From: Caballeronia sp. Lep1P3
GTDB lineage: Bacteria > Pseudomonadota > Gammaproteobacteria > Burkholderiales > Burkholderiaceae
Assembly: GCF_022879595.1 (NCBI RefSeq)
Contig: NZ_CP084265.1
Location: forward strand, 2,170,001-2,234,000
Reading direction: 5' to 3'
Length of the DNA stretch: 64,000 nucleotides
The translations under genes and the position numbers were made by a program. Positions 8,237 to 16,929 of the stretch are shown here, piece by piece. The notes below the pieces were generated by a model that was given only the letters and a program-made list of their open reading frames with translations, ran no database searches and had not been told where the DNA came from. Position 1 is the stretch's first letter. Every line of letters begins with the position of its first letter.

Positions 8237-9358
8237 ATGTTCTCGCAATCGGACTTCACCTACATGGAGCGCGCGCTCGCGCTCGCCTCGCGCGGCATGT
8301 ACACGACGACGCCGAACCCGCGCGTCGGCTGCGTGCTCGTCAAGAACGGCGAAGTGATCGGCATGGGCTTCACGCAGCCCGCCGGCCAGGATCACGCCGA
8401 AATTCGCGCACTGAAGGACGCGCGGTCTCGCGGCAAGGACCCGCGCGGTGCAACGGCCTACGTGACGCTCGAACCGTGCAGTCACTTCGGCCGAACGCCG
8501 CCGTGCGCGCACGCGCTCATCGACGCGCGCGTCGAGAAAGTGATCGCCGCGATGGAGGACCCGAATCCGGCCGTCTCCGGGCGCGGCCTCGCGATGCTGC
8601 GCGACGCGGGCATCGACGTGCGCTGCGGGCTGCTCGCGAACGAGGCGCACGAAATGAACATCGGCTTCGTCTCGCGCATGACGCGGCGGCGTCCGTGGGT
8701 TCGCATGAAAGTGGCCGCGACGCTCGACGGGCGCACCGGCCTGCCGTCGGGCGAAAGCCAGTGGATCACGGGCGAAGACGCGCGCGCCGACGGCCACGCC
8801 TGGCGCGCGCGCGCCTGCGCGATCCTGACGGGCATCGGCACGGTGCGCGAGGACGATCCGCAACTGACCGTGCGCGCGGTCGATACGCCGCGCCAGCCGC
8901 AGCGCGTGCTGATCGACAGCCGGCTCGACGTGCCGCTTCACGCGCGCATTCTGGACGGCGCGCCGCCGTGGATTTTTCACGCCGCCGATGCCGATCCGGA
9001 TCGCGCCGACGCGCTGCGCGAAAAAGGCGCGGAGCTCGTCGAACTGTCGAACGAGCACGGCAAGGTCGATCTCCCCGCGATGCTCACCGCGCTCGCGGAT
9101 CGCGGCATCAACGAGTTGCACGTCGAGGCGGGGCACAAGCTCAACGGGTCGCTGCTGCGCGAAGGCTGCGTCGACGAACTGCTGGTCTATCTCGCGCCGA
9201 GCCTGCTCGGCAGCGCCCCCGGCATGTTCGACTTCGCGCCGCCCGCCACGCTCGATGCGCGGCCGCATCTGAAGTTTCATCGCATCGACCGGCTCGGCGA
9301 CGATCTGCGCATTCTCGCGCGCTTCGCCGATGCACACGTCGCCACACCATCGCTTTAA
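8237..9358 (+). CDS. ribD: Bifunctional diaminohydroxyphosphoribosylaminopyrimidine deaminase / 5-amino-6-(5-phosphoribosylamino)uracil reductase
   Basis: Second and third steps of riboflavin synthesis; 373 residues from the ATG at 8237. The N-terminal deaminase domain has zinc ligands His53, Cys81 and Cys90 and the catalytic Glu55 (DHAEIRAL, then PCSHFGRTPPC). The C-terminal reductase domain begins near residue 155, with KVAATLDGRTGLPSGES and ITGEDAR. An in-frame extension to 8177 runs into hemL and is not used. It is the first gene of the order ribD-ribE-ribBA-ribH-nusB. I looked for an FMN riboswitch in the 22-base gap before it and there is no room for one. Confidence 0.97.
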   Translation: MFSQSDFTYMERALALASRGMYTTTPNPRVGCVLVKNGEVIGMGFTQPAGQDHAEIRALKDARSRGKDPRGATAYVTLEPCSHFGRTPPCAHALIDARVEKVIAAMEDPNPAVSGRGLAMLRDAGIDVRCGLLANEAHEMNIGFVSRMTRRRPWVRMKVAATLDGRTGLPSGESQWITGEDARADGHAWRARACAILTGIGTVREDDPQLTVRAVDTPRQPQRVLIDSRLDVPLHARILDGAPPWIFHAADADPDRADALREKGAELVELSNEHGKVDLPAMLTALADRGINELHVEAGHKLNGSLLREGCVDELLVYLAPSLLGSAPGMFDFAPPATLDARPHLKFHRIDRLGDDLRILARFADAHVATPSL

Positions 9359-9388
9359 GCTGCACATCGCTAGAAAGGAAAGCCGTTC

Positions 9389-10003
9389 ATGTTTACTGGA
9401 ATCGTCACGGCGGTGGGCCGCATCGAGAAAGTCACGCCGCTCGGCGCGGAGCCGGAAGCGGGCGTGCGCCTGACCGTCGGCGCGGGCGGGCTCGATCTTT
9501 CGGACGTCGAACTCGGCGACAGCATCGCGATTCAGGGCGCGTGCATGACGGTGATCGAGAAAGCGGCGAATGCGTTCGATGTGGACGTGTCGCGCGAAAG
9601 CCTGAACAAGACGGTCGGTCTCGGCGATGCGCTCGCCGAAGTGAATCTGGAGAAGGCGCTGCGGGCGCACGACCGGCTGGGCGGGCATCTCGTTTCCGGT
9701 CACGTCGACGGCCTCGGCGTGGTGTCGCGCTTCGAGCGCGTGGGCGAATCGCACGAACTGCGGATCGTCGCGCCGAAGGACATCGGCAAGTATCTGGCCT
9801 ACAAGGGCTCGGTGACGGTCAATGGCGTTTCGCTGACGGTCAACACCGTGAGCGACCGCGAGAACGGCTGCGAGTTCTCGATCAACCTGATCCCGCATAC
9901 CGTCGAAGTCACGACGTTGAAGGCGCTGCGCGCAGGCGCTAAGGTCAATCTGGAGATCGACCTGATCGCGCGGTATGTCGAGCGGATGATGAGCGCGTCG
10001 TGA
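9389..10003 (+). CDS. ribE: Riboflavin synthase alpha chain
   Basis: Last step of riboflavin synthesis: dismutation of two 6,7-dimethyl-8-ribityllumazine molecules. It has 204 residues and the hallmark start MFTGIVTAVG. Two homologous lumazine-binding barrels are visible, roughly residues 1-97 and 98-195. The second contains HLVSGHVDGLG and GVSLTVN, mirrored by DSIAIQGACMTV in the first. A GAAAGGAA Shine-Dalgarno stretch lies just before the ATG. It lies 30 bases after ribD. In some genomes this gene is called ribC. Confidence 0.97.
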   Translation: MFTGIVTAVGRIEKVTPLGAEPEAGVRLTVGAGGLDLSDVELGDSIAIQGACMTVIEKAANAFDVDVSRESLNKTVGLGDALAEVNLEKALRAHDRLGGHLVSGHVDGLGVVSRFERVGESHELRIVAPKDIGKYLAYKGSVTVNGVSLTVNTVSDRENGCEFSINLIPHTVEVTTLKALRAGAKVNLEIDLIARYVERMMSAS

Positions 10004-10014
10004 TGCGCGCGTGG

Positions 10015-10050
10015 GCGTAGCGCGGGTTCGACGTCGAACTCGCGTTACGC
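10015..10050. repeat. Long imperfect inverted repeat between ribE and ribBA
   Basis: Two 18-base arms meet without a loop (10015-10032 and 10033-10050) and pair almost throughout, with a GTCGAC-like centre. There is no T tract after it, so it is a weak terminator at best. It could be a transcript-processing or mRNA-stabilising element in the riboflavin operon. Confidence 0.6.
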
Positions 10051-10161
10051 CTGCTTTCTCACCTTGAACTCCGCGCCTTCTCCTGCGCGATTGCGAGCGC
10101 CGGTCCATCAGCCGTGGCGTAAAATACGCCCTTTCCCAATGAGACCCGCCGGGACGCCGCC

Positions 10162-11328
10162 ATGTCGATCGCTTCCACCCCAGAAATCATCGCCGAACTC
10201 AAAGCCGGCCGCATGGTGATCCTCGTCGACGAGGAGGACCGCGAAAACGAAGGCGATCTGATCGTCGCCGCCGATTTCATCACGCCCGAAGCGATCAACT
10301 TCATGGCGCGCTTCGGTCGCGGCCTGATTTGCCTCACGCTCACGCAGGAACGCTGCAAGCGGCTCAATCTTCCGCTGATGACCCAGCGCAACGGCACGCA
10401 ATACGGCACCGCGTTCACCGTCAGCATCGAAGCCGCCGAGGGCGTCACCACCGGCATTTCCGCCGCCGACCGCGCGCGCACCATCGCCGCGGCGGTCGCT
10501 GAGAACGCGCGCGCCGAGGACATCGTCCAGCCGGGCCACGTCTTTCCGATCATGGCGCAGCCCGGCGGCGTGCTCGTGCGCGCGGGCCACACCGAAGCCG
10601 GCTGCGATCTGGCCGCGCTCGCGGGCCTCTCGCCCGCTTCGGTCATCTGCGAAGTGATCCGCGACGACGGCGAAATGGCGCGCCTGCCCGATCTCATCGA
10701 ATTCGGCGCGCAGCACGGCATCAAGATCGGCACGATCGCCGATCTGATCCACTACCGCAGCCGCACCGAATCGATCATCGAGAAGGTGAGCGAGCGCACG
10801 ATGCAAACGGCGCACGGCGCTTTCCGCGCGGTGCTGTATCGCGACGAACCGACCGGCTCGCCGCACATCGCGCTCGTGCGCGGCACGCCTTCGCCGGATC
10901 GCGAAACGCCGGTGCGCGTGCATGAGCCGCTGTCGGTGCTGGACCTGCTGGAAATCGATTCGTCGACGCACTCGTGGACCATCGACGCCGCCATGAAGGA
11001 AATCGCCGAGCGCGATCTCGGCGCAATCGTGATGCTCAATTGCGGCGACAGCCGCGAGCATCTCGTCGACATGTTCCGCGCGCTCGACGAGACCGAGAAA
11101 GCGGCCAAGCTGCAACGCCGCCCGATCGACTTCAAGACTTACGGCATCGGCGCGCAGATTCTGCGCGACCTGGGCGTCGGCAAGATGCAGGTGCTCGCCA
11201 ATCCGCGCAAGCTCGGCAGCATGTCGGGCTACGGGCTCGAAGTGACCGGCTTCATTCCGATGCCCGGCTGCCCCGCAACGGCCGCGAGCGCGTCGGATGC
11301 GACGGTCGCGCACCTTCGCTCGGCGTGA
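10162..11328 (+). CDS. ribBA: 3,4-dihydroxy-2-butanone 4-phosphate synthase with degenerate GTP cyclohydrolase II domain (RibBX-like)
   Basis: 388 residues in the RibBA layout. The N-terminal domain (about 1-200) makes the four-carbon precursor of riboflavin from ribulose 5-phosphate and has the acidic DEEDRENEGDLI motif and the later GHTEAGCDL. The C-terminal half aligns with GTP cyclohydrolase II, but the zinc-binding stretch is altered. Where active enzymes have cysteines after RVHSEC, this protein reads RVHEPLSVLDLLEIDSS, with no cysteine. Such RibBX proteins are known in proteobacteria and lack cyclohydrolase activity. A separate ribA is therefore expected elsewhere in the genome. A conserved C-terminal segment (SMSGYGLEVTGF) is retained. 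Confidence 0.93.
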   Translation: MSIASTPEIIAELKAGRMVILVDEEDRENEGDLIVAADFITPEAINFMARFGRGLICLTLTQERCKRLNLPLMTQRNGTQYGTAFTVSIEAAEGVTTGISAADRARTIAAAVAENARAEDIVQPGHVFPIMAQPGGVLVRAGHTEAGCDLAALAGLSPASVICEVIRDDGEMARLPDLIEFGAQHGIKIGTIADLIHYRSRTESIIEKVSERTMQTAHGAFRAVLYRDEPTGSPHIALVRGTPSPDRETPVRVHEPLSVLDLLEIDSSTHSWTIDAAMKEIAERDLGAIVMLNCGDSREHLVDMFRALDETEKAAKLQRRPIDFKTYGIGAQILRDLGVGKMQVLANPRKLGSMSGYGLEVTGFIPMPGCPATAASASDATVAHLRSA

Positions 11329-11367
11329 GCGCCCAAACCACCCAATTCCAAACGAACGGACCCCCAT

Positions 11368-11880
11368 ATGGAAATCGGACAATACCAGCCGAACCTCGAC
11401 GGTGACGGCCTGCGCATCGGCATCGTGCAGTCGCGCTTCAACGAACCGGTGTGCAACGGCCTCGCCGACGCCTGCATCGAGGAGCTGGAGCGCCTCGGCG
11501 TGATCGGCCAGGACGTGCTGCTCGTCACCGTGCCCGGCGCGCTCGAAATTCCGCTCGCGCTGCAAAAGCTCGCGGAATCGGGCCAGTTCGACGCGCTGAT
11601 CGCGCTCGGCGCCGTAGTGCGCGGCGAGACGTATCACTTCGAGCTCGTCTCGAACGAAAGCGGCTCGGGCATTTCGCGCATCGCGCTCGATTTCGGCGTT
11701 CCGGTGGCGAACGCCGTGCTGACGACCGAGAACGACGAACAGGCCGTCGCCCGCATGACCGAAAAAGGCCGCGACGCGGCGCGCGTGGCCGTCGAAATGG
11801 CGAACCTCGCGGTCGCGCTCGAACAACTGGGCGGCGACGACGAAGAAGACGACGAAGACGAAGACGAGGACCGCGCATGA
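11368..11880 (+). CDS. ribH: 6,7-dimethyl-8-ribityllumazine synthase with acidic C-terminal tail
   Basis: Penultimate step of riboflavin synthesis; 170 residues. The core is standard: [17 protein letters not shown] at the N-terminus, [15 protein letters not shown], then [14 protein letters not shown] with the catalytic histidine, and [20 protein letters not shown]. The last 14 residues are an almost pure Asp/Glu tail ([14 protein letters not shown]) that extends past the usual end of the family and is encoded by a GAC/GAA codon run. The stop TGA overlaps the nusB start (ATGA), so the two are translationally coupled. Confidence 0.97.
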   Translation: MEIGQYQPNLDGDGLRIGIVQSRFNEPVCNGLADACIEELERLGVIGQDVLLVTVPGALEIPLALQKLAESGQFDALIALGAVVRGETYHFELVSNESGSGISRIALDFGVPVANAVLTTENDEQAVARMTEKGRDAARVAVEMANLAVALEQLGGDDEEDDEDEDEDRA

Positions 11881-12311
11881 AGAGCGCTCGACGCCGCTCG
11901 CGTGAACTCGCGACGCAAGGGCTTTACCAATGGCTGCTGTCGGGCGCGCCCGGCGGCGAGATCGACGCGCAACTGCGCAACGCGCAGGGCTTCGACAAGG
12001 CCGACCACGAACATCTCGATGCGATCCTGCACGGCGTCATCAAGGAAGCCGATGCGCTTTCCGAGCAACTGCAGCCGTGCCTCGACCGCCCGATCGAGCA
12101 ACTGTCGCCGGTCGAGCGCGCGGTGCTGCTCGTCGCCGCGTTCGAGTTCAAGCATCACCTCGACATTCCGTATCGCGTGGTCATCAACGAAGCGGTCGAA
12201 CTGACGAAGACGTTCGGCGGCTCGGACGGCTACAAGTACGTGAACGGCGTACTCGACAAGCTCGCGCTCGCGATGCGCCCGGCCGAAGCGCAGGCGCGCG
12301 GCCGCGGCTAA
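11877..12311 (+). CDS. nusB: Transcription antitermination factor NusB
   Basis: RNA-binding factor that joins NusE at boxA during rRNA transcription; 144 residues. The ATG at 11877 overlaps the ribH stop. The basic N-terminus [20 protein letters not shown] and the C-terminal [27 protein letters not shown] are diagnostic. Coupling of nusB to ribH is common in proteobacteria. The frame is also open back to 11451, but that part is a shadow of ribH. Confidence 0.97.
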   Translation: MKSARRRSRELATQGLYQWLLSGAPGGEIDAQLRNAQGFDKADHEHLDAILHGVIKEADALSEQLQPCLDRPIEQLSPVERAVLLVAAFEFKHHLDIPYRVVINEAVELTKTFGGSDGYKYVNGVLDKLALAMRPAEAQARGRG

Positions 12312-12327
12312 CGGAAATTTCCTGTCA

Positions 12328-13521
12328 ATGAACACAGTCTCGGAGCCGCTCATGCGGCTCGCCTCCCGCGTCGACGCCATCGAGCCGTTCTACGTGATGG
12401 AGCTGATGAAGGACGCGCAGGCGCTGGAACGCGCGGGGCGCGACATCATCCACATGGGCATCGGCGAGCCGGATTTCACCGCGCCGGAACCCGTCACGCA
12501 TGCCGCCGCCGATGCGCTGCGCCGCGGCGTCACGCAGTACACGAACGCGCTCGGCGTCACGGCGCTGCGCGAGGCGATCGCCGCCCATTACCGCGACGCG
12601 TTCGGCCTCACGGTCGATCCGGCGCGCATCGTGGTGACGGCGGGCGCGTCGGCGGCGCTGTTGCTCGCGTGCATGACGCTCGTCGACAAAGGCGACGAAG
12701 TGCTGATGCCCGATCCGTGCTATCCCTGCAACCGGCATTTCGTGTCGGCGGCGGACGGCAAGCCGGTGCTGATCGCGAGCGGCCCCGCTGAGCGCTTCCA
12801 GCTCACGGCCGAACAGGTCGAAGCGCACTGGACGCCCGCGACGCGCGGCGTGCTGCTCGCGTCGCCGTCGAACCCGACGGGCACGTCCATCGAGCCGGCG
12901 GAATTGCGGCGCATCGTCGATAAGGTGCGCGAGCGCGGCGGCTTCACGATCGTCGACGAGATTTACCAGGGCTTGAGCTACGACGCAAAGCCGGTTTCCG
13001 CGCTTTCCTTCGGCGACGATGTCGTGACGGTCAACAGCTTCTCGAAGTACTTCAACATGACGGGCTGGCGGCTCGGCTGGCTCGTCGTGCCGCACGCGAT
13101 GATCGGCGCGGTGGAGAAGCTGTCGCAGAATCTGTTCATCTGCGCGTCGGCGCTGGCGCAGCATGCCGCGCTCGCGTGCTTCGAACCGGAGACGCTCGCG
13201 ATTTACGAAGCACGGCGGCTGGAGTTCAAGCGGCGTCGCGACTACATCGTGCCGGCGCTGCGCTCGCTCGGCTTCGGCGTGCCGGTGGTGCCGGACGGCG
13301 CGTTCTACGTCTACGCCGACACAACGGGCGTGCCGCACCCCGCCGCCGGCGATAGCGAAGCCCTCACGCGCTCGATGCTTCATGACGCGGGCGTCGTCCT
13401 CGTGCCGGGCGCGGATTTCGGGTTCCACGCGCCGCAGCGCTACATACGGCTCTCATATGCGACGGCTTATTCGAAGCTCGAAGAGGCGGTGTCGCGCCTC
13501 GATGATCTGTTCCAGCGCTAA
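12328..13521 (+). CDS. PLP-dependent class I/II aminotransferase
   Basis: 397-residue fold-type I aminotransferase. The PLP lysine is in SFSKYFNMTGWRLGW. Other landmarks are MGIGEPDFTAPEPV near the N-terminus, the Asn/Pro loop LASPSNPTGT, the Asp in DEIYQGLSYD and the substrate arginine in RYIRLSYAT. The group covers aspartate, alanine, kynurenine and related transaminases, and the sequence alone does not fix the substrate. It starts 16 bases after nusB and ends at a bidirectional terminator shared with the convergent lytic transglycosylase gene. Confidence 0.94.
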   Translation: MNTVSEPLMRLASRVDAIEPFYVMELMKDAQALERAGRDIIHMGIGEPDFTAPEPVTHAAADALRRGVTQYTNALGVTALREAIAAHYRDAFGLTVDPARIVVTAGASAALLLACMTLVDKGDEVLMPDPCYPCNRHFVSAADGKPVLIASGPAERFQLTAEQVEAHWTPATRGVLLASPSNPTGTSIEPAELRRIVDKVRERGGFTIVDEIYQGLSYDAKPVSALSFGDDVVTVNSFSKYFNMTGWRLGWLVVPHAMIGAVEKLSQNLFICASALAQHAALACFEPETLAIYEARRLEFKRRRDYIVPALRSLGFGVPVVPDGAFYVYADTTGVPHPAAGDSEALTRSMLHDAGVVLVPGADFGFHAPQRYIRLSYATAYSKLEEAVSRLDDLFQR

Positions 13522-13547
13522 GCCGCGTTTCGTCAGGCAAAGAAAAA

Positions 13548-13574
13548 GGGCACCGCCGAGGTGCCCTTTTTTTT
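13548..13574. terminator. Bidirectional terminator between convergent genes
   Basis: Perfect seven-base stem GGGCACC (13548-13554) / GGTGCCC (13560-13566) with loop GCCGA. Eight Ts follow on the + strand. An A-rich stretch before the stem gives Ts on the - strand, so it serves both the aminotransferase and the lytic transglycosylase. Confidence 0.9.
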
Positions 13575-13596
13575 CGTCTGCTGTTCTGCGTCGCGA

Positions 13597-14745
13597 TCAG
13601 GCGCCGAACTCCGCCGAAACGCCATGCTTCGATTCGCCGGCATCGCCATCGTCCTGAGCGTCGGCCTTCTTCGCCGCGTCGATGCTGACGTGAACGCGCT
13701 TGCCCGTATCCGCCGATGCGGAAGCCAGCACCTGCTTCGGAGCGCTCTGAACCGGCGCTTGCGGCGCGTTGATCGGCACGTTGCGGCCGCGCGCGACATC
13801 GCGCAGACGCGCACGTTCGGCCAGCACCTTCGCGCCGTAACCGCCGTCGTCCTGCGTCGTCGAACCGACGTAGAAGCGCAGGCCACCCGCGACCGAGCCG
13901 CCGCGCGCGATGCAATCCTTCAGCACCAGCGCGCCGACCTTGATATTGGCGAGCGGATCGAGCGCCGCGTGCGAGCCGCCGAAGTACTGGAACTTGTCCG
14001 AATGAACCTTCGACATGACCTGCATCAGGCCCTGCGCGCCCACGCCGCTTTCCGCATACGGATTGAAGCCGGATTCGATTGCCATCACCGAGAGCAGCAA
14101 GAGCGGGTCGAGGCCGACTTCGCGACCGGTGTCGAACGCGGCGCGGACCAGTTGGCTCACCGGCTCCTCGGCCACGCGGTAACGCCGCGCGATGAAGTTC
14201 GCGACCAGCTTCTGCTCGCGTGTCGAGATGAGCACGCGGTCGTCGCGCGCATCGGCGACGACGCGCTGCGTGGGAATCGCGTTCGCGAGCATCGCGACGG
14301 ACGGCATGCTGCGAGGATCGAGCCCGTTCGGCGACACGGCGAGGCTGATGCCGCCCGTCAACTGGCGCGTGGATTCATCGTCGCTGGCGGCGGCGCCGAG
14401 CGACGGCGCGCGCGCGGACGGCGCGATGGCCGCGTCGGGATTGGCGGCGAGGCTCACTGCGTCGCCCTCGCCCGGCCGATGATGCACCGCGGAGAACGGC
14501 GGCAGCGGCTGGCCGGCGAGCAGCCGCGCGGGACCGGCCTGGACGGCTTCCGACACGAAAGGCATGATTCGTGCGGCGAATGTCGTGCGCCAGGAAGGCA
14601 GAAGCCAGAGCGCGAGCGCCGTGACGACGGCTGCGCAGCCAACGAGACTAAAAAGAGTGTGACTCATACGGCTTCCACGACGCAGCGCGGTGCGCATTGC
14701 CTGCGCTGCGCGCGTGTCAGGACGCCACGATAACCAAGCGTTCAT
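13597..14745 (-). CDS. Membrane-anchored soluble lytic transglycosylase (SLT domain)
   Basis: Periplasmic murein hydrolase, 382 residues from the ATG at 14745, which has a good Shine-Dalgarno GGGAG a few bases upstream; the frame extends to 14790 without such a signal. A membrane anchor follows the basic N-terminus (about residues 30-50). A low-complexity linker is next, then the transglycosylase domain with catalytic Glu in AIESGFNP, AQGLMQVM and ALVLKDCIARGG. The Tyr-Val-Gly near the end of the domain fits LtgG-like single-SLT proteins. The C-terminal tail is rich in Ala, Lys and Asp. The 0.6 kb upstream is gene-free and contains possible regulatory hairpins. Confidence 0.9.
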   Translation of the reverse strand: MNAWLSWRPDTRAAQAMRTALRRGSRMSHTLFSLVGCAAVVTALALWLLPSWRTTFAARIMPFVSEAVQAGPARLLAGQPLPPFSAVHHRPGEGDAVSLAANPDAAIAPSARAPSLGAAASDDESTRQLTGGISLAVSPNGLDPRSMPSVAMLANAIPTQRVVADARDDRVLISTREQKLVANFIARRYRVAEEPVSQLVRAAFDTGREVGLDPLLLLSVMAIESGFNPYAESGVGAQGLMQVMSKVHSDKFQYFGGSHAALDPLANIKVGALVLKDCIARGGSVAGGLRFYVGSTTQDDGGYGAKVLAERARLRDVARGRNVPINAPQAPVQSAPKQVLASASADTGKRVHVSIDAAKKADAQDDGDAGESKHGVSAEFGA

Positions 14746-15327
14746 CGATGCTCCCAATGTTGCATGATTTACGCTGATGAATACCGGCAAACCGGCATCC
14801 GAAAGCGCAAATCAGACACCGCTCGCTCTTGGCAAGCGTAAGCGGCATCGGGGAAACGGCATGCGCCGTCTGGAAAGCCGGTCCGGCGAAAACGGCCGGC
14901 GTGCGCGGCACGAACGACATGCCCTCGTGCGCAGATGGCTTTCCACGCGAAAAACCGGCGCGAGAAACGCCGGCAGTGACAACCAACAGCCATGAATCGC
15001 CGGGCAGGTGCGGCGCAGGCGACGCATAGCGTCTTAAAAGACCTGAGGCAGCGGTAAAAAGTTTCAAAACCTGCAATCAATGCGAAGCGATTCTAGCAGG
15101 GTTTAATGATCCGTCAATGCTATAGCCTTGTGTTTCAATTACTTACAGTTATGATGAACACCGTTTAGGAGCGCCAGCGCACGCTTTGACGGCGCTTTCC
15201 AGCGGAATCCGCTGAATGTCCGCGAGCGCACGGACGCACCCGCAGGTAAAATCGACAATCGCCAAGCGCGCAGCCGTCCCGCCCATCCCGCTCACCGTAG
15301 CGGCCTCGAGTCACCTTCCGACCATCG
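14746..15327. other. Gene-free divergent region between lytic transglycosylase and ubiD
   Basis: No convincing gene. On the - strand, in the long leader of the transglycosylase, a hairpin CCGGCG/CGCCGG (14955-14960 with 14968-14973) is followed by a T run, so it resembles an attenuator. Further up are two overlapping inverted repeats, GACGC-ATA-GCGTC (15021-15033) and GTCTT-AA-AAGAC (15031-15042). AT content rises from about 15040 to 15160. The ORFs open here have poor composition and no ribosome-binding sites. Confidence 0.6.
15128..15155 (+). promoter_or_regulatory. Candidate sigma-70 promoter for ubiD
   Basis: TTGTGT at 15128-15133 and TATGAT at 15150-15155, 16 bases apart, in the most AT-rich part of the gap. 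The start of ubiD lies about 170 bases downstream. The assignment is by eye. Confidence 0.4.
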
Positions 15328-16929
15328 ATGAAATATAAAGATCTGCGCGACTTCACCGCCCGCCTCGAAGCGATCGGTGAACTGCGCCGCATCCGCCAGC
15401 CTGTCTCCCCAGCCCTCGAAATCACCGAACTGTCCGATCGCGTGCTGCGCTCGGGCGGCCCCGCGTTGCTTTTCGAAGCGCCGACCGGCCACACCATGCC
15501 CGTGCTCGCGAACCTGTTCGGCACCACGCGCCGGGTGGCGCTCGGCGTGGGCATCGAAACGCCCGCGCAAAACGGTGCCGACGCGAGCCTCGGCAGCGAC
15601 ACCGCCGCGCTCGGTTCCTTGCGCGATGTGGGCCGGCTGCTCTCGGCGCTCAAGGAGCCGGAGCCGCCGCGCGGCCTGAAGGACGCCGGCAAGCTGCTCT
15701 CGCTCGCCAAGGCGGTCTGGGATATGGCGCCGAAGTCGGTGAGCGCGCCGCCGTGCCAGGAAGTCGTATGGGAAGGCAACGACGTCGATCTCGCGCGTCT
15801 GCCCATTCAGACGTGCTGGCCCGGCGACGCCGGTCCGCTGCTCACCTGGGGCCTCACGGTTACGCGCGGGCCGAACAAGTCGCGCCAGAACCTCGGCATC
15901 TACCGGCAGCAACTGATCGGTCGCAACAAGCTCATCATGCGCTGGCTTGCGCATCGCGGCGGCGCGCTCGACTTCCGCGAGTTCGCGCTGGCGAATCCCG
16001 GCAAGCCGTATCCGGTCGCGGTCGTGCTCGGCGCCGATCCGGCGACGATTCTCGGCGCGGTCACGCCTGTCCCCGACACGCTCTCCGAATACCAGTTCGC
16101 CGGATTGCTGCGCGGCTCGCGCACGGAACTCGCCAGGTGCCTGACGCCGGGCGTCGACACCTTGCAGGTGCCTGCGCGCGCGGAAATCGTGCTGGAAGGC
16201 TTCATCCATCCGCAGGAGGGCGCGCTGCCGCCGGCGCCGGAAGGCGCGCCGCCGCGTCCGTCGGCGGGTGCGGCCGCGCGCTATGAGCACGCGCTGGAAG
16301 GTCCGTATGGCGATCACACCGGCTATTACAACGAGCAGGAGTGGTTTCCGGTTTTCACCGTCGAGAAGATCACGATGCGCCGCGACGCGCTCTTTCACTC
16401 GACTTACACCGGCAAGCCGCCCGACGAGCCCGCCGTGCTGGGCGTCGCGCTCAACGAAGTCTTCGTGCCGCTCCTGCAAAAGCAGTTTCCCGAGATCACC
16501 GATTTTTATCTGCCGCCCGAAGGCTGCAGCTACCGCATGGCCATCGTGCAGATGAAAAAGAGCTACGCCGGCCACGCGAAGCGCGTGATGCTCGGCGTCT
16601 GGAGCTTCCTGCGGCAGTTCATGTACACGAAGTTCATCGTCGTCGTGGATGAAGACGTCAACGTGCGCGACTGGAAGGAAGTGATCTGGGCGATCACCAC
16701 GCGCGTCGATCCCACGCGCGATACGGTCATGGTCGACAACACGCCGATCGATTATCTCGATTTCGCGTCGCCGGTCGCGGGCCTCGGCTCGAAGATGGGA
16801 CTCGACGCGACCAACAAGTGGCCGGGCGAAACGAATCGCGAATGGGGCCGCCCGATCGCGATGGATGCGGCCGTCAAGCGGCGCGTCGATACGCTGTGGA
16901 CCGAACTCGGGCTGGAGGACAAACGATGA
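15328..16929 (+). CDS. ubiD: UbiD family 4-hydroxy-3-polyprenylbenzoate decarboxylase
   Basis: Prenylated-FMN-dependent decarboxylase of ubiquinone synthesis; 533 residues, slightly longer than the E. coli enzyme. Typical segments are [19 protein letters not shown] at the start, [19 protein letters not shown], the glutamate-rich middle [26 protein letters not shown], and [17 protein letters not shown] towards the end. The next gene overlaps by ATGA. The partner prenyltransferase ubiX is not in the window. Confidence 0.96.
   Translation: MKYKDLRDFTARLEAIGELRRIRQPVSPALEITELSDRVLRSGGPALLFEAPTGHTMPVLANLFGTTRRVALGVGIETPAQNGADASLGSDTAALGSLRDVGRLLSALKEPEPPRGLKDAGKLLSLAKAVWDMAPKSVSAPPCQEVVWEGNDVDLARLPIQTCWPGDAGPLLTWGLTVTRGPNKSRQNLGIYRQQLIGRNKLIMRWLAHRGGALDFREFALANPGKPYPVAVVLGADPATILGAVTPVPDTLSEYQFAGLLRGSRTELARCLTPGVDTLQVPARAEIVLEGFIHPQEGALPPAPEGAPPRPSAGAAARYEHALEGPYGDHTGYYNEQEWFPVFTVEKITMRRDALFHSTYTGKPPDEPAVLGVALNEVFVPLLQKQFPEITDFYLPPEGCSYRMAIVQMKKSYAGHAKRVMLGVWSFLRQFMYTKFIVVVDEDVNVRDWKEVIWAITTRVDPTRDTVMVDNTPIDYLDFASPVAGLGSKMGLDATNKWPGETNREWGRPIAMDAAVKRRVDTLWTELGLEDKR

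Noticed and set aside
10004..10161. FMN riboswitch before ribBA, as found in many bacteria
   Set aside because: I looked for the conserved RFN element sequences here and before ribD and did not see them; only an inverted repeat is present.
14717..15076. 119-codon leftward frame upstream of the lytic transglycosylase
   Set aside because: Overlaps the transglycosylase start, has no ribosome-binding site and runs through a terminator-like hairpin; more likely an untranslated leader.
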